Source of the DNA: Circinella umbellata
Taxonomy: Eukaryota > Mucoromycota > Mucoromycetes > Mucorales > Lichtheimiaceae
Assembly (NCBI GenBank): GCA_025093555.1
Contig: JAIWNF010000131.1
Span: 1-40,344 of the forward strand
Direction of reading: 5' to 3'
Length of the DNA stretch: 40,344 nucleotides
Position 1 is the stretch's first letter, and each line of letters opens with the position of its first letter. Positions 9,826 through 21,213 of the stretch are shown in pieces. Under the pieces are notes generated by a model. The model made no database searches, had not been told where the DNA came from, and was given only the letters and a program-made list of their open reading frames with translations. A program made the position numbers and the translations under genes.

Positions 9826-10656
9826 CTAACACCTATTAGAAAACAATAGCACCAACCTTCTTTTATTCCACAATATATGGAGTCTTATATTCTGCAGTAT
9901 ACAGTTACCATATTACACTACCAACTTTCTGTCCATTTCAACGGCCACCTAGCTTTAATCTACTATTAGCTTAAGAGCTACAAATACTCCCATAATATAT
10001 GCATCTATCTTTACTATGTAATATCTAACGTACTCATAAATCGTCCATCGTCTCCTGTAGTGGCTATTTTGACACTGAAGTAGCACAGAAAGGTACACGT
10101 ACCTTTAGATGCAGGGTTGGAAATGATAAAGAATGCGCACAATCAAAGTGATGTCAATACATATAGCAATGATTCATTATCCCAAAAAATTATTTTCATA
10201 ATTTTATAATTAAACATATATATTAATAGCATTCTGTGCTTCTTTTTTTAAGATAAATGAGCTGTTCTTTTTTCTTTTTACGCCATTACATCACTGTATA
10301 ACTACTCTTTCTTCTATGCTAATAAAAGAAAGCTTCAACTTGCTTACCTATGTAGCTCTAACATAATAAGGCTCGTGGTAATATCAATTACATATCCCTT
10401 CATCTATTAATATTTACAAAGGTCTCTCACTGATTATAGATATTTTAATCATGTTTTCTTTCTATATAATTAAATTCTATTAAACTAGTGACCATGATAA
10501 GTGAAAAAGCGTCAACAAAGCTCTTCTAAAAAGATAGAAAGTAATTTTAGCAGATACAGAGATGTCATCAGGTTGATACTTCTATACTTTAAATGCTGTG
10601 GATTTTTCTGTACAATCAGAATAAGTTTTGGAATAGTTTAAGAAATTTATTTATTT
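9826..10656. other. AT-rich spacer downstream of the Merlin-type gene
   Basis: No gene, RNA or clear terminal inverted repeat was recognised here. The end nearest 10656 should contain the 3' flank of the Merlin-type transposase and one terminal repeat of that element, but I could not match it by eye to the other side. Confidence 0.4.
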
Positions 10657-11658
10657 TTAGTTTTCAATATCAATAAAGTTACCCCTTGGATAATCAAGAG
10701 GAAAATATGTAGTTTTTAGAATAGTAACTATTCTACCCCATCGTTTTCCCTTAAACTTTCGTTTCCAAATAAATGCATTTAAACTTGCATTTACATTTTT
10801 TTTGGAGTATCCCTTAGGAAAGAGGGATACCTTGATGCCATTCCAAGTACCTATATATAATATAAAGATTAAATATTTATACTTTTAAATTCATTTAAAT
10901 AAAAGGAAAGCTTACCCTCTATGGTATTAGTATGAACCCTGGTAATAGGATCACGGAAATGAAGACTGTGATTTACTGTAAAATGTTGTAAATCCATTAG
11001 ATTACCATCATTATCAACTAATGATGGTATATCACCATAAGCTGCCCAACAATCTGTATGAATTATAGATCCAGGGGCAGCTTTATCCTGAATAATAGAA
11101 AGCAAGGTAGTGGCATCTCTTCTTTCTACTGAAACAAGGAAAATGCGACGTTCTTCTGTCCTTTCTACACCACCTAATACCCATTGACCTTCTACTAAGT
11201 GTCCACGGTTATATTTTCTTTTTCCAAACTTAGATTCATCAATTTCAACAATAATCCCTGGGCCACCAATCTTCTCATCTATAAAAGTATTTAATATTTA
11301 TTAAATTAGTTATCTTTTTTAAATAAAATATTTTAAAAAAAAGTAGAGAAACTTACCACTACATGCTATTTCAGCATGCTCTAATAATAATTGCTTAAAA
11401 TAATCTATTAAGAGATAAGTATATTTTTCTGAAATACTAAGAATTGCAGCAATTGACCCATATGGAACATTATGGAGAAAGAAATAAAAAGCTCGGAGAA
11501 CCAAGTGAGGCTTTATATTTCTTTCACTGAATATAGTATCAGCCAACAGAGTACGACGTGTAGAACAATGACGGCACCGAAGAGCACTTGAATGCTCATA
11601 TTGGGAACGCCAACATGAAAAACACCGCAAAGAAGTAGTATTTAGTTGCCCACTCACA
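10657..11658 (-). CDS. Merlin/ISXO2-like (IS1595-type) DDE transposase, largely intact
   Basis: Three exons read cleanly on the minus strand: 11658-11357, 11278-10916 and 10850-10657, separated by short GT-AG introns that keep phase. The N-terminal part has a zinc-ribbon-like pair (RCFSCWRS ... LRCRHC). The catalytic domain carries the three acidic positions of the ISXO2/IS1595 family: IIVEIDESKFGKRKYNRGH, SIIHTDCWAAYGD and HTNTIEGTWN, with a conserved QHFTVNHS before the last. The gene ends TTYFPLDYPRG...IEN-stop at 10657-10659. No stop or frameshift interrupts about 286 codons, in contrast with all nearby elements. The start is unresolved: the first exon begins in mid-codon at a good acceptor, so at least one short upstream exon must exist, perhaps ending near 11862 at an AAG|GTAATT donor. 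Family membership is from motifs; activity is inference. Confidence 0.75.
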
Positions 11659-12199
11659 CTGAAAAGAAATTTATTGATCAGGTGAGTATATCTGCAATGA
11701 ATGCTGAAACATTGTTCAGGACGTATACCAACAACAGATTCCCCCCCCCCATTCCTCAAAAAAAAAGGTTTGCAATGAATGCTGAAATGATAATCAAGTC
11801 ACATTAACAACAAGCCTGGTTGAATGACCAAGAAATAACAATGAAAATGATTTATATAATTACCTTCTAAAGGGTGTGCCCATAATAGGTTGCCAGATAG
11901 GAAAAAAAAAACTGTTCAACGGAAAAAAAAAGTCTTAATTGAAGTTAATTCAGAGTCAGCTGGTGTTGACGACATGCAGCCAAGTTACTGTCCCTATATT
12001 TTCGTCATAAGTGCATTAGATCATTTTACAGAAAATGCATGAAATTTTTTTAGCATTTGGGTTTATTTTGTTCACCCATTAAGGTCGATATTTTGAAGGA
12101 ATAGAGAAGAACTCATTCGTTACATGAAGTAGTCTAGATATTATTATTAGATCTATTTGTCTCATACTTTTGCATGTTGTTCACTCTGGCAATTTTTTT
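11659..12199. other. 5' flank of the Merlin-type gene with a short duplication
   Basis: This region should hold the missing first exon and the left end of the Merlin-type element. The word GCAATGAATGCTGAAA occurs twice in direct orientation (about 11695 and 11772), about 77 bases apart and separated by a C-run and an A-run. No other gene was recognised. Confidence 0.45.
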
Positions 12200-12470
12200 T
12201 TATCTAACCAATGATAAACAAAGCAACAAACGCGCTCTTACCAACTGAAACTTTACATGCAATGAAGCGTCATCAACTTTGGAACATTTAGAGGCTGCTG
12301 GTACTCTTATATAAAGTTTTTCTTCGGGCCCAATGGATAGCACTTGAACGGAAAAGAAGGTTTCTTTTTTTTTTGCCTTCCACAAATAAATATTATGGTC
12401 AGCTACTTTTTTGAAAAGTTCCCCCATTGCTTCCAATGATGGTCACCAAAAGTCGTGTCATATCCTTCGG
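12200..12470 (-). pseudogene. Unrecognised short coding fragment
   Basis: On the minus strand a protein-like segment reads GYDTTFGDHHWKQWG and, after a frame slip near 12420, VADHNIYLWKAKKKETFFSV, LSIGPEEKLYIRVPAASKC and DDASLHVKFQL. It stops at a good splice donor (TTG|GTAAGA, near 12245). No convincing next exon follows. It resembles a small globular domain but I cannot name a family. Given the surroundings it is probably a gene or transposon fragment. Confidence 0.35.
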
Positions 12471-13094
12471 TCGTGCCACTTCCCCCTTCCCCCATGGCTG
12501 TACTTGATTTAACTTCACTGTCATTTGGTTGTGGCCTATTGATCCTCCCTTACTATCCTACCGTCTTCTACGCTTAAATCTGCCACATTATAGATCTTAA
12601 TAAAAGAAAAAAAGAGCTTATCATGATTTAAGCATGAATATACTTTATTGTACATAGGCTAAACGCGGCTTTTTAAATAAGTTTACAGTCTCATGATCTT
12701 CTCAGCGGCGTTATTGTTGTTGGTAACACATTGTAGTTCCTGAGTAAGCTGAAATAATAGTAATATAGACCATCAAACAGGCACTGTAATTATAAAGAAA
12801 ACAATCATCGGCTTAGAACTTTTTTTTGTTAATAAACAAAGATGTAATACGTAGTTGTATCTGTTTGTATTCTAATAGTAGTCGAGTATTTTAGATATAT
12901 TAAAACTTTCTGGCATTTTTGCATGACGGCACCTGCACGGACATGAGTTAAACTTATTATTATGAACAGTTTGGGGAGGGGGAGGTTTCACACAATTTCG
13001 CCTGAATCTATAAATTTCATTTTGTAACTTTGTATTTCTTTTTCTCTTTTCTACCTAACAGTACAAACAAAAAAACAACAACAACAACAAAAAG
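12471..13094. other. Spacer and presumed promoter of the thioesterase-like gene
   Basis: No coding signal was seen. The last 60 bases before the ATG at 13095 are CT-rich, then (CAA)n-rich (AACAACAACAACAAC), a common look for a fungal 5' leader. This stretch marks the change from transposon-rich to gene-dense sequence. Confidence 0.4.
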
Positions 13095-14322
13095 ATGGCT
13101 AGTTTCCAAGAAGCAACACGTACAGAATATATTGGAACTATTGACAACAACGTCTTCTTTAGTGGTAATATTCATCCCGTACGTGTCAAAAGTGGATAAA
13201 TGATTATTATTGTTTGAAGAATGATTTTACTAGCAATAAAAATAATTATATAATAAATAACGACGTAAATTATATAAAAAAAAAACAGGATTTTCGAATG
13301 GTTGATGGTAAACCACAGGTAAGTTATTAATTATTTTATTTATCATGTTAATAATGTGTACTTAAGTTTCCCAATATTTTTTTTATATAATATATAGGGC
13401 GGTATGTTATGAATAAGTAGTAGAATACTCATAGATATAAGATAATTTGGATAATTATTGATAACTAACAAATACAGATGACAGGTTATTTGAATAGTAT
13501 TATGATAGATGCTGTGTTTCAACACATGCCAGGACAACGTATGGTTGCATACAATGCTTTTTTCTTTAAGCAGAGCGTCGTAGGACCTTGTCTCATTGAA
13601 TTGGTGAGCCTAAAAACCAGGAAAGAAGGATATTGTGTTTTCCAAGTTGCTCTTAAACAACTTTCTACTCCTGCACCATTCACTACACTGAATGCTTACA
13701 ATCCATCAGCCTATGTCACCAAATTACATACTATCATAACTACAACAAGTAGACCTGATGGCTTTACTTTTGCACCTCTCAGTGAAAACGATCCCGGTTT
13801 ACCCAATTTCAACACTCAGATGAAACCAAGCAAAATGATTAGTTTAGCTGGAGGGGTAAAGACTTTGAAAATATTCGAGAATTTGGATCAACAGGATAAA
13901 GGAGAATTATGGCATGCATTTGAATGGCCTCATGGTGAACCCATTGATGCCAAAAGTATTGGCTGTTTTGCAGATATTGCAACTATTCCACGTCCGTTCA
14001 AACAAAAAGGTTTGGAGTTTAGGAGAGCATCACTTCAATTTGAAGTGGCGTATCGTGTACCACCTTCAAAACCAACTCAACGTGTATTCCTTAAAATTAC
14101 TATGGGAAATATTGTTAATGGAATTACGGATGCTGATGGATGGTTATATGACCAAGATGGATATCTTTTGGGTACTGCAAGGTAAAATATTAATAGGTTG
14201 TTTCAAAGGAAGACAGGAAGGGGAAGAGCATCATTTTATGTTAATTGAAAAAAAAAACCAATTTTTTTTATTATAGACATCATATCTCACTCATGAAAAA
14301 ACGTGGTGAACAAAAGTTATAA
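13095..14322 (+). CDS. Thioesterase-like superfamily protein (4HBT_3/acyl-CoA thioesterase-like)
   Basis: The predicted protein has about 287 residues and is probably an acyl-CoA thioesterase of the double-hotdog type. Exons: 13095-13178, 13289-13318, a long exon to 14181, and 14277-14322. The N-terminus reads MASFQEATRTEYIGTIDNNV, then FFSGNIHPDF, the typical first strand of the family. The central part has GPCLIELVSLKTRKEGYCVF, and the C-terminal hotdog ends in DADGWLYDQDGYLLGTARHH, a recognisable 'WDxDGxLLAxSRQ'-like end. The join around the GGY motif is ambiguous. Either the long exon starts at 13478 (...PQ-MTGYLNS), or a 4-nt microexon GGCG (13398-13401) is used with an acceptor at 13484 (...PQ-GGYLNS). 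Both stay in frame. Substrate is unknown. It converges tail-to-tail with the F-box gene, 159 bases apart. Confidence 0.75.
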
Positions 14323-14481
14323 TATAAATTTTATATACAAAAGAGAAAAGGGAATATGCAAGGAACAAAAAAATAAAATGAAGATGGATTAAATGCTAAT
14401 AAAGGAATTATATAACAAAAAAGTGGGTAATTTTGTTTTGTAATGTAAAATAAGGGTATAAATTTATATCTTGTTGCTTTT

Positions 14482-16380
14482 TTAAATATAAATTTGGGTT
14501 CCATTAAAGTAAAACTTGTTGATTGATTCACAATGAAAATTTAAATATCCTCGATTCAATGCATTTTTGATATGGGGAAAGACATTATTGGATGGAGGAG
14601 TTGTACGACTAGCACGAGCCATTGTAAGTGCTTTTATTTGTTGTTCAACCATCATTACATCAGACTCATTCAATGGTTCCAATATTTGTGTATTGAGCAT
14701 GGATCGGATTTGGTTCCAGGTATTCACTTGTGTCGGTACGGGATGTGCTGCTATTGTAGTTGCTTTTGATGATGTGGATGAGGTGTTGAGAAACCAGTGG
14801 TCACGTTTAGAGAACTTGGTTTGAATAGCAAGTAGATTATGTGGTTCAAGAGTATAGACATCGCCAGAGTTAATGATCTCGACAAGATCTAAAGATTGGT
14901 TGGCCATATAAAGCTCGACATGGTTATACTGATGATTCTGACTTAACCATTTGCAGTAATGAATATAAAGTTGACGTAACTGGGGGCATCGTGTACCAAG
15001 ATCTTGTAAAGCAATAGCAGGCATAGCAACGTGTTCTAAACGAAGAACTCGTAATGGATGGGTCTTGCTATTAGTATTAACACATGTTGCTCCAGATGGC
15101 TTTAATGCAACTGTTAATTGTCGTAAAGTAAGATGAACAAGATGCGGACAGCTTGAGAGAAGGTCCGAGAGGGATAATTGCCAATGATGATCACGACTTG
15201 TAATAAATCCGGATGTTCTGCTAAGCGTTAATTCGCGTAAATTTTTACACCGACTCAATCCCAACATGACAATTCTTGGATAAACCAACTTGATATTTAA
15301 TCGTTCAACTCTTTCTTGAAAAGTTGCAAATAAATCCTCCAACCATTGTTGTTTTTCCTCACCACTGTATGACAAAGGTGCTTCTACACCCGCAAGATCA
15401 ATATCTCGACAATGATGTAAACCATGGAGGATTGTACGATAAAGACTTGGATGTAATCCTAAATTGACCAATCGCATGTGTTCAAGATCCGGATGGTGAT
15501 GAGAGAATTCATTGCATGCTTGAATACAAAGTGGATCTACCTCCAAAAGATCTTGTTCTTCATTCCCACGACCTGAAAGTCTTGATGATGTGGATACAAC
15601 AGTAGCAGCACCTTTTCGACCTTCCAATTGTAATCGATGAACACCAGGGTATTTGTGTGTCAAGTACAATAACCACATGGCACTATTTCTTGCATCTGGC
15701 CATCGATACGCCAATCGTAGATTTTGGACCAGTGATGATGATGGTACTGATCGAGCAGAGGGTACCCAATGATTTTCTGCTGCCAATAATACATCTCCTT
15801 CAAGATCAAGTGTTGTAAGTGTTTTGGATGCCTCATTGTGTAGCTGTTCAAGATGATCCACGGTCAACTCCTTGAAATAACCAGATAATGCCAAGCATTC
15901 CAATCGAGGTATGTTACGAAGCAAGGCGTAAAAATCAAACGATGAAATAATTTCCTCCTTGGTGAATTTTAATGTCAGGCTAGTGATGCCTCCGTAACAC
16001 CCCATTGTTTGGCTGATCCTTGGGATAAGGGGGTCGACACAACGCCAAGCCAGGGATTGAACAGGAAATTCTTGTAATTCTTTAGGAATTTCAACTTGAG
16101 AAATCTCGATCGCCTTGACATAACGTGAAACAGGGAAGAATAAATGAGATGATGTCGCCATGGTCCCTTGTTGTATTCGTTCCTGAGATACCATTTTCAT
16201 AAAACAATCAAGCATTTTTGAATCATAAATATCGACAGATCGATACATTCGCGGACGGAATATCTGATACCATTGACGTGAAACTTGACTACAGTGGTAA
16301 CAATCACCAATATTGAGTTGGTATGCCATGAGTAGCATAATTTCAACAGGAAGTGAATAGAAGGATGTTGATTTCATCAT
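14482..16380 (-). CDS. F-box protein with leucine-rich-like repeats
   Basis: This is a single-exon gene of 632 codons on the minus strand. Residues about 7-50 form an F-box (SLPVEIMLLMAYQLNIGDCY, then CSQVSRQWYQIFRPRMYRSV), the Skp1-binding module of SCF ubiquitin ligases. The rest has irregular LRR-like units such as NLRELTLSRTSGF, PHLVHLTLRQLTV, LRVLRLEHVAMPA and CPQLRQLYIHYC, which would choose the substrate. This F-box/LRR layout is expanded in Mucoromycota. Two ATGs start the frame (MMKST); the first is used here. An AT dinucleotide run with TATATAAG sits just upstream (about 16388-16405). The C-terminal 100 residues are low in recognisable structure. The target is unknown. I am sure of the F-box and less sure of repeat number. 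Confidence 0.85.
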   Translation of the reverse strand: MMKSTSFYSLPVEIMLLMAYQLNIGDCYHCSQVSRQWYQIFRPRMYRSVDIYDSKMLDCFMKMVSQERIQQGTMATSSHLFFPVSRYVKAIEISQVEIPKELQEFPVQSLAWRCVDPLIPRISQTMGCYGGITSLTLKFTKEEIISSFDFYALLRNIPRLECLALSGYFKELTVDHLEQLHNEASKTLTTLDLEGDVLLAAENHWVPSARSVPSSSLVQNLRLAYRWPDARNSAMWLLYLTHKYPGVHRLQLEGRKGAATVVSTSSRLSGRGNEEQDLLEVDPLCIQACNEFSHHHPDLEHMRLVNLGLHPSLYRTILHGLHHCRDIDLAGVEAPLSYSGEEKQQWLEDLFATFQERVERLNIKLVYPRIVMLGLSRCKNLRELTLSRTSGFITSRDHHWQLSLSDLLSSCPHLVHLTLRQLTVALKPSGATCVNTNSKTHPLRVLRLEHVAMPAIALQDLGTRCPQLRQLYIHYCKWLSQNHQYNHVELYMANQSLDLVEIINSGDVYTLEPHNLLAIQTKFSKRDHWFLNTSSTSSKATTIAAHPVPTQVNTWNQIRSMLNTQILEPLNESDVMMVEQQIKALTMARASRTTPPSNNVFPHIKNALNRGYLNFHCESINKFYFNGTQIYI

Positions 16381-18635
16381 TTTTTGTTATATATATATAT
16401 ATAAGATATAAAATATCTAATATAGTTTATATTTTAGTATATATAAAATAGATACATTTAACGGATCAAACCATATATCTACTGTATTTATCTATCATCT
16501 ATCATATGAATAATAAAAGAAAGAATACCTTTTGAATACAATAATCGATAATAATAAAGTAGACAGAAAAAGAAAAGAGAAATGTAGAATAATAAAAAGG
16601 GAACGTCCAGATCAATGGGACTTTTTATAAGTAGTTGACAAAAAGACCGAATTAATTTTTTACGCCTCCATGACCCAACCTGTCCAGCTTCAGAAAGATT
16701 TCATTGTGTAACCTTCAGCGCATGAAATCATGGAGAACTAAACGTAAAATTCCGGAATGTCAAAAAAAATAATACCAAAAACTCGTTTCTCTTTTTTATT
16801 CCAATGTTATATTGTCTTAATACTTTGAAAATCTTTCATCACATGAAGTTATACACACGTTTTTATCTCTCATTCATTCTTTCTTACTGCATTTTTTTTT
16901 ACTTTTGATCTATAAAGCGGAATGTTCCGATACTGTTGTTGTTGAGTAGTTGTTTAATTGTTGCTGTTATCTACTAAATTTACAAATTTAGAGCTATTTT
17001 CAAGATTTCTATGCAGAATATTTCTTTTCTTTTTTCTAAAAAAAGATAAAAGTGTTTCATAATACGTAAGATTCAATATATTTTTTTATATTACAGTAAA
17101 AATAGAAAGTAGAGTCACTGCATAGAAGAAGAAGAAAGTAATAATATATAAGGGTATTAATATAATACTAAATGAATAAAAACTATTGGTTCCAATAATA
17201 AAAAAAACAAGTACATTATTACTCATTTTTATATATATAATGAAACATTCATATGCAATAGAACGGGTGAGAGCGGATCCCAAGAATCACCAAAAAGAAA
17301 GAAAGAAAGAGAGAGAGCGACTGGGATATATGAAGGGCTTTCCCCACACAAGTTTGGAATTACTCATGGTGGTTGTTTTTTTTTATTATAATTATTATCT
17401 AGAATGACTAAAGAGGCAATTTCTATTGCTATCCAATCATTATTACAGATCCAGAGTTACACACATCTATAAACCTAAAAGAAAAAAAACGTTACCCATC
17501 ATGCATAAAAGCGATAGTTCCCCGCTGTAATCAAGAAACAGAATGACTATATATATAAATGACAGATTTTTAACGTGTTATTCTAATTCAATTTTCATAG
17601 TAAGTTCATATTGACTACGTAGAAGAAAGTAAATAAATATAACCTTTTTTTTATTTTATTTTTTGAAAAAGAAAAAAAAAACCAACGTGCGTACCATTAT
17701 TTTTATCTTTACAAAAAAGTGACAAGTAAAAATTCTATTTTCACGTTTCCCCATATGCATTGTGCCCCCCGATTTCTGCCGTTTAAAGCTATTCATGGTC
17801 AAAATCACGCGCAGAAATCAAGTTGTATATATATATAACAATTCTTGCATAATTTATCTTTTATCTTTTTTTTTTATGTCCTCATTCAGACATCATTTGT
17901 ACTTATCAAGTTATCATCCTGAGAATATCTAGTGATATTTGTGGTGGGGGGTGTTTCTTTTAAAAGATTAAATACTATACTATTTTATAAAATTCCCTCA
18001 CTAAATATATTCCATCAAACAAGTCCCCTCTCTTTTCATTTCTGCTAAAGTGAAATTGAGAGCTTCTTTTTTTTTTGGTCGCCCATGGCAACGAGCTTAT
18101 TATTGGCTAGTATGAGTTCCAATCATCGTTGTACGTAGAGTTATTATTATTATGGAACTTAGTATATAATAAAAAAGAAGAGTTACATAGGACCAAAAAT
18201 CAAAAAGTTTTACAATTACTCACCAGTCGTATATTCTTTTGTTATTGGGACTTGTTGACTATATTAGTATACCAACAAAATATCAATGATTAATAGAATC
18301 AAGAGGCAAAAAAAAATGATATCATTGACAAATTTACAGCAGCCAAAACTTAAAAATCAAAAATGACGAAATATTATTATATGTTCGAAAAGCAGAAAAT
18401 CATATAATTAGAAGAAATAGTATTCAAATATACTCCTTGTCATCTCCCATTATAATTCACTTCAAAACAAGACCTAATATTATCCAATATATAATAGTAA
18501 ATCATTTCATTATCAAGACATCATCCCAATGAATCTTTTTTATTTTTTTTATATATCTAAAGTTAATTTATTATTAAGTGTATTCACTGTTACTGATGAA
18601 CAATTACTTTTACAATTTCTTCTTTTCCTTCCTTT
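16381..18635. other. 2.25-kb AT-rich intergenic region
   Basis: This lies between the F-box promoter and the 3' end of the CHY gene. It contains poly-A/T runs, a GAAA/GAGA stretch near 17294-17318 and a 9-bp inverted repeat, GATTTCTGC at 17771-17779 and GCAGAAATC at 17811-17819. Short open frames here are AT-driven and unsupported. No RNA gene was recognised. Confidence 0.5.
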
Positions 18636-19303
18636 CTAACCCATCATTTCGGAGACATCGAGGTCGAACATACTCTTTGGATCGGTTTTTAATTTCATTC
18701 GAGAATCCTTCACAACTCTATTTATCATTGTAATTAGAATGGAAAGTTATTCAATTAAAAAAAAACCTTCTAAATCAAATATAATATTATCTCAAACACA
18801 CACAAAAAAAAAACAAATCTTATTCCTTACCTGCTGTCAACACGTAAATCACCTGTTTCAATACCTACTTTAGGTTCAGGTGTAATAGCTTCAAGAACAT
18901 AATGATTATCACAGTGAGGACAATATTCATCTTCTTCTTCATAATCACTATATAGTTAAATAAATATATATACTATTAAAAAAAGGCTGTGTACATTTTT
19001 TTTTTTTTGGGAACAACTCATTATACTAACCGCATGTCTTTTCGGAATGCCTTTTTACATTTTTTACAAGCAAATACCATCTCGTCTGTTCTTCGTAAAG
19101 GATGATCTGAAACTTCGGCATGACATTCAGAACAATCGAACCATCGTCGACAACATTGAGCTCTAATAGCAACCTATTATTTTTTCAATTTCACTTATTA
19201 AAAGAAAAAAGGAGAAAAGAGGAATAAGAATAATACAAATTTTTTTCTTCTTTATTAATAAAGTGATTAAGTGTACCTGAACGTTAATAATGTGTTTGCA
19301 CAT
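18636..19303 (-). CDS. CHY-type zinc-finger protein (Hot13-like)
   Basis: This small 122-residue protein is encoded by four exons: 19303-19277, 19173-19031, 18947-18831 and 18717-18636. None is long enough to stand out as an open frame. It starts MCKHIINVQVAIRAQCCRRW, then FDCSECHAEVSDHPL, VFACKKCKKAFRKDM and EYCPHCDNHYVLEA, giving the C-x-H ... CC ... C-x2-CH ... C-x2-C ... C-x2-C zinc-ligand order of the CHY finger. Yeast Hot13, which helps recycle Mia40/small Tim proteins in the mitochondrial intermembrane space, has this finger; whether this protein does the same job is inference. A charged tail follows (KTDPKSMFDLDVSEMMG). All introns are GT-AG and the phase closes exactly. Its start lies 148 bases from the HUS1 stop, so its promoter is very short. 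Confidence 0.85.
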
Positions 19304-19451
19304 TGTTTAAGATGAGAAGGGGGTATATTTTTTATGATGAAAGTTAGAAAAAAAAAAAAAAGAAAGAGAAAGAAGGGAGTTTCTTTTTTTTTTTTTTTTA
19401 TTTGATGTTCGGGGATAGATTGTTAAGGAGGAGGGGTTTCTGTCAATAATG

Positions 19452-20973
19452 TTAATCATAATATACAGGAATATGACAGGTCATAATAGTCCGTGGTTGA
19501 TTACTATGAGTAGTAACTCGTGGTGGTGGTTCATCTCCAGTTCTTGATCGATAGGCATCGATGTTTACATATAAATAGAAAGCTACTTGAAGTTCATCTG
19601 TCAAAGCTAATATATATATATATATATATACATATAAGAAAAGTTGCATTTTAATTGTTTTATAGACTAAAATACCCAAAAAAAATAATTAAACTTACAA
19701 CAAATAACATTTTGAGGTTCTAAATGATAGCTATTAAGAAAATTAACAAAGTTATCTGTAGAGATTTTAACTGAAGCAAAGCTTTCTATATCTTCAGGAA
19801 GTTCATGTCCGGCTAATAATAATAATAATATATTTTCTAGTCAATAATAATAATAGAAAGAAAAAAACATGTTGTTCCCCCCCCAACAATTTTCACCTTT
19901 CCCAAATTTACCTAGTTGTGGGTTTTCTAAATGTCGATACATAGTTTCACATTGAACTAATTCAGTTTCTACTGACAATTTAAAAACGCCTGCCATATTT
20001 GCTGATAAAGTTAAATATTTTCCCATTGATTTTAATCTTCCAGCCACATTTTTCAAATTATGTAAACTTGGTAATAATATATAAGCCTAAAAAAAAATTC
20101 ATTCATGCATTCATGAAAACTGATTTCTGTTAAAAAAAGAGATATATTTTTTTCCCTCAATCCCCCCCAATTACATCAGGTGTAGCTGCTATGGCAGGTT
20201 CTTTAATATGTCGCATTCTTTCAGGAGGAATGATGGTAACACTAATTTCTTGACCAATGATACATGTAGATCCAACTCTATTCTACATAATATTATAAAT
20301 TAATGTCATAGTAACAAAATAAAAATAAAATCAAATTGTCATGGTAATAATGTATGATGTACCTCGGATACCATACTCCAATCTAATATAGGTTGACCAC
20401 GTTTTTTACGTAGTTGAATACGTATATCAGTGGATTGTTGTGCAGCTCGTGTGGCACGTAATAAATCATCAGTGACTACTGTCATATTGATTTCATTATT
20501 ATTTGTACTTTCAACTCGATAATTAGAAAATAAAGATGACTATAATACATCATATTAAATAAATAGAATGTTATAAGTTGTTGTATGAAAATGTTCAGCT
20601 TTGTAAGGATATATAAAAAATAAACGCCCAATTATTACCGGTTCTGCTTTACTATTATTTTGTATTTTGATATTTCCCTCAAGTTAGTTCTACTTTTGTG
20701 TTGTAATAATTAATTATTTTTAAATATACGTACGTCCAAGCTTGAATGCTACCATCATTATCTGAATATTTAATAATTCGTACACTATCCATTCCTAATG
20801 ATAAAATACACGTCGATCCAAGTTTTTCAAGTGTCAACGCGATCTCTATAATATTAAACAATAAGTAAAAATTGTAATTCATTTCTTTTGAAAGAACCAT
20901 TAGAAAAGAATTATGTATTTATTCACATACTGCCGAGACCAACCGGATTAATGAGATTAGCACGAAATCGCAT
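19452..20973 (-). CDS. hus1: Checkpoint clamp subunit HUS1
   Basis: This is the Hus1 subunit of the 9-1-1 (Rad9-Rad1-Hus1) PCNA-like clamp, loaded at damaged DNA to activate the checkpoint kinase cascade in the nucleus. Eight exons give 308 residues: 20973-20931, 20845-20730, 20677-20639, 20539-20363, 20282-20175, 20086-19912, 19812-19699 and 19606-19452. The family start is plain: MRFRANLINPVGLGKIALTL, then EKLGSTCILSLG. Further marks are SSLFSNYRVESTNNNEI, LLRATRAAQQSTDIRIQLRK, LKNVAGRLKSMGKYLTLSAN and VETELVQCETMYRHLENPQL. The end is TCHIPVYYD. Length is close to the animal protein (about 280). One donor choice (GTATAT after TGG-ACG-TAC) is needed to keep frame at exon 2/3. It sits head-to-tail between UNC-50 (241 bases upstream) and the CHY gene. 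Confidence 0.92.
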
Positions 20974-21213
20974 GATCGATCGAAATCTAAATATTTAAAG
21001 AAGAGAGAGAAGGAGAGAATAAAGAAAGAGAAAAAAGCTGCGCTTTTCATTTTTTATATGTGTATATAAAAAAAATTAATTAAATAAGGAAGGTATTTTT
21101 TTTTTTTGAAAGATTTCTATATATATATTTTGTATATATGTATAAATATATTTATTTAACAATAGTAATAAGGTATTATTAATCATTATTTGAAGACAAT
21201 ATAAAAAAGTGGA

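Noticed and set aside
17086..17407. Short frames on both strands in the large intergenic region
   Set aside because: AT-driven, low complexity, no domain or splice support.
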